A DNA stretch of 6,507 bases from an uncultured Gilliamella sp. (GTDB lineage Bacteria; Pseudomonadota; Gammaproteobacteria; Enterobacterales; Enterobacteriaceae), in the NCBI GenBank assembly GCA_945291235.1, contig CALYQY010000105.1:1-6507 (forward strand), written 5' to 3'. The notes beneath the pieces were generated by a model that saw nothing but the letters and a program-made list of their open reading frames with translations, had not been told where the DNA came from and searched no databases. Below are positions 6,498 through 6,507 of this stretch, piece after piece; within the stretch, counting starts at the first letter, position 1; every line of letters starts with the position of its first letter. Both the position numbers and the translations under genes were made by a program.

Positions 6498-6507
6498 TGT
6501 TTTGGGT

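Noticed and set aside
1..6507. Pasteurellaceae-type DNA uptake words (AAGTGCGGT or ACAAGCGGT)
   Set aside because: None seen on reading either strand. In a window of this size several would be expected in that family, so it is a less likely source, though absence in one window is weak evidence.
1..6507. Mobile element, CRISPR, tRNA or other RNA gene
   Set aside because: No spaced direct repeats, transposase-like frames, terminal inverted repeats or cloverleaf-like stretches were seen, and coding genes fill nearly all the window.

Overview
The window carries four complete protein-coding genes, all of central carbon metabolism or membrane transport, and no sign of phage, insertion sequence, CRISPR or RNA gene. 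The base composition is moderately AT-rich. The proteins closely resemble those of Escherichia coli and its relatives: the dehydratase and gluconate kinase look strongly enterobacterial, the transporter resembles YfbS, and the pyruvate oxidase has PoxB length and ends. The promoter in front of the gluconate kinase has good GntR-type and CRP-type boxes. Together this suggests a gammaproteobacterium of the Enterobacterales/Orbales neighbourhood with a lower GC content than E. coli. The genus cannot be fixed from the sequence alone.

Layout, left to right: (1) a short left edge with a perfect hairpin just past the transporter stop codon; (2) a minus-strand gene for a 635-residue DASS/SLC13-type membrane transporter with two cytosolic RCK_C (TrkA_C) domains inserted between its two membrane halves; (3) a 222-base divergent intergenic region with promoter-like elements and an AT-rich hairpin; (4) a plus-strand poxB gene for pyruvate:quinone oxidoreductase, started at an ATG with a strong ribosome binding site; (5) a 111-base convergent gap holding a clear intrinsic terminator for the minus strand; (6) a minus-strand two-gene unit, gntK then edd, 46 bases apart; (7) a regulatory region at the right edge with a perfect-arm TGTTAC-nn-GTAACA palindrome (GntR type), tandem -10-like hexamers and a near-consensus CRP box.

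Functionally, gntK and edd form a gluconate-use module. Gluconate is phosphorylated to 6-phosphogluconate, which Edd dehydrates to KDPG for the Entner-Doudoroff pathway. The KDPG aldolase gene eda, usual partner of edd, is not next to it here, and a terminator closes the unit directly after edd. The gluconate permease and the GntR repressor are also outside the window. PoxB would act on the pyruvate that this pathway makes, giving acetate and CO2 and passing electrons to the quinone pool, but it lies on the opposite strand and the link is only metabolic inference. The transporter's substrate is unknown. I found no convincing new biological system. The items worth a second look are regulatory sites, the missing eda, and some residue changes in Edd.
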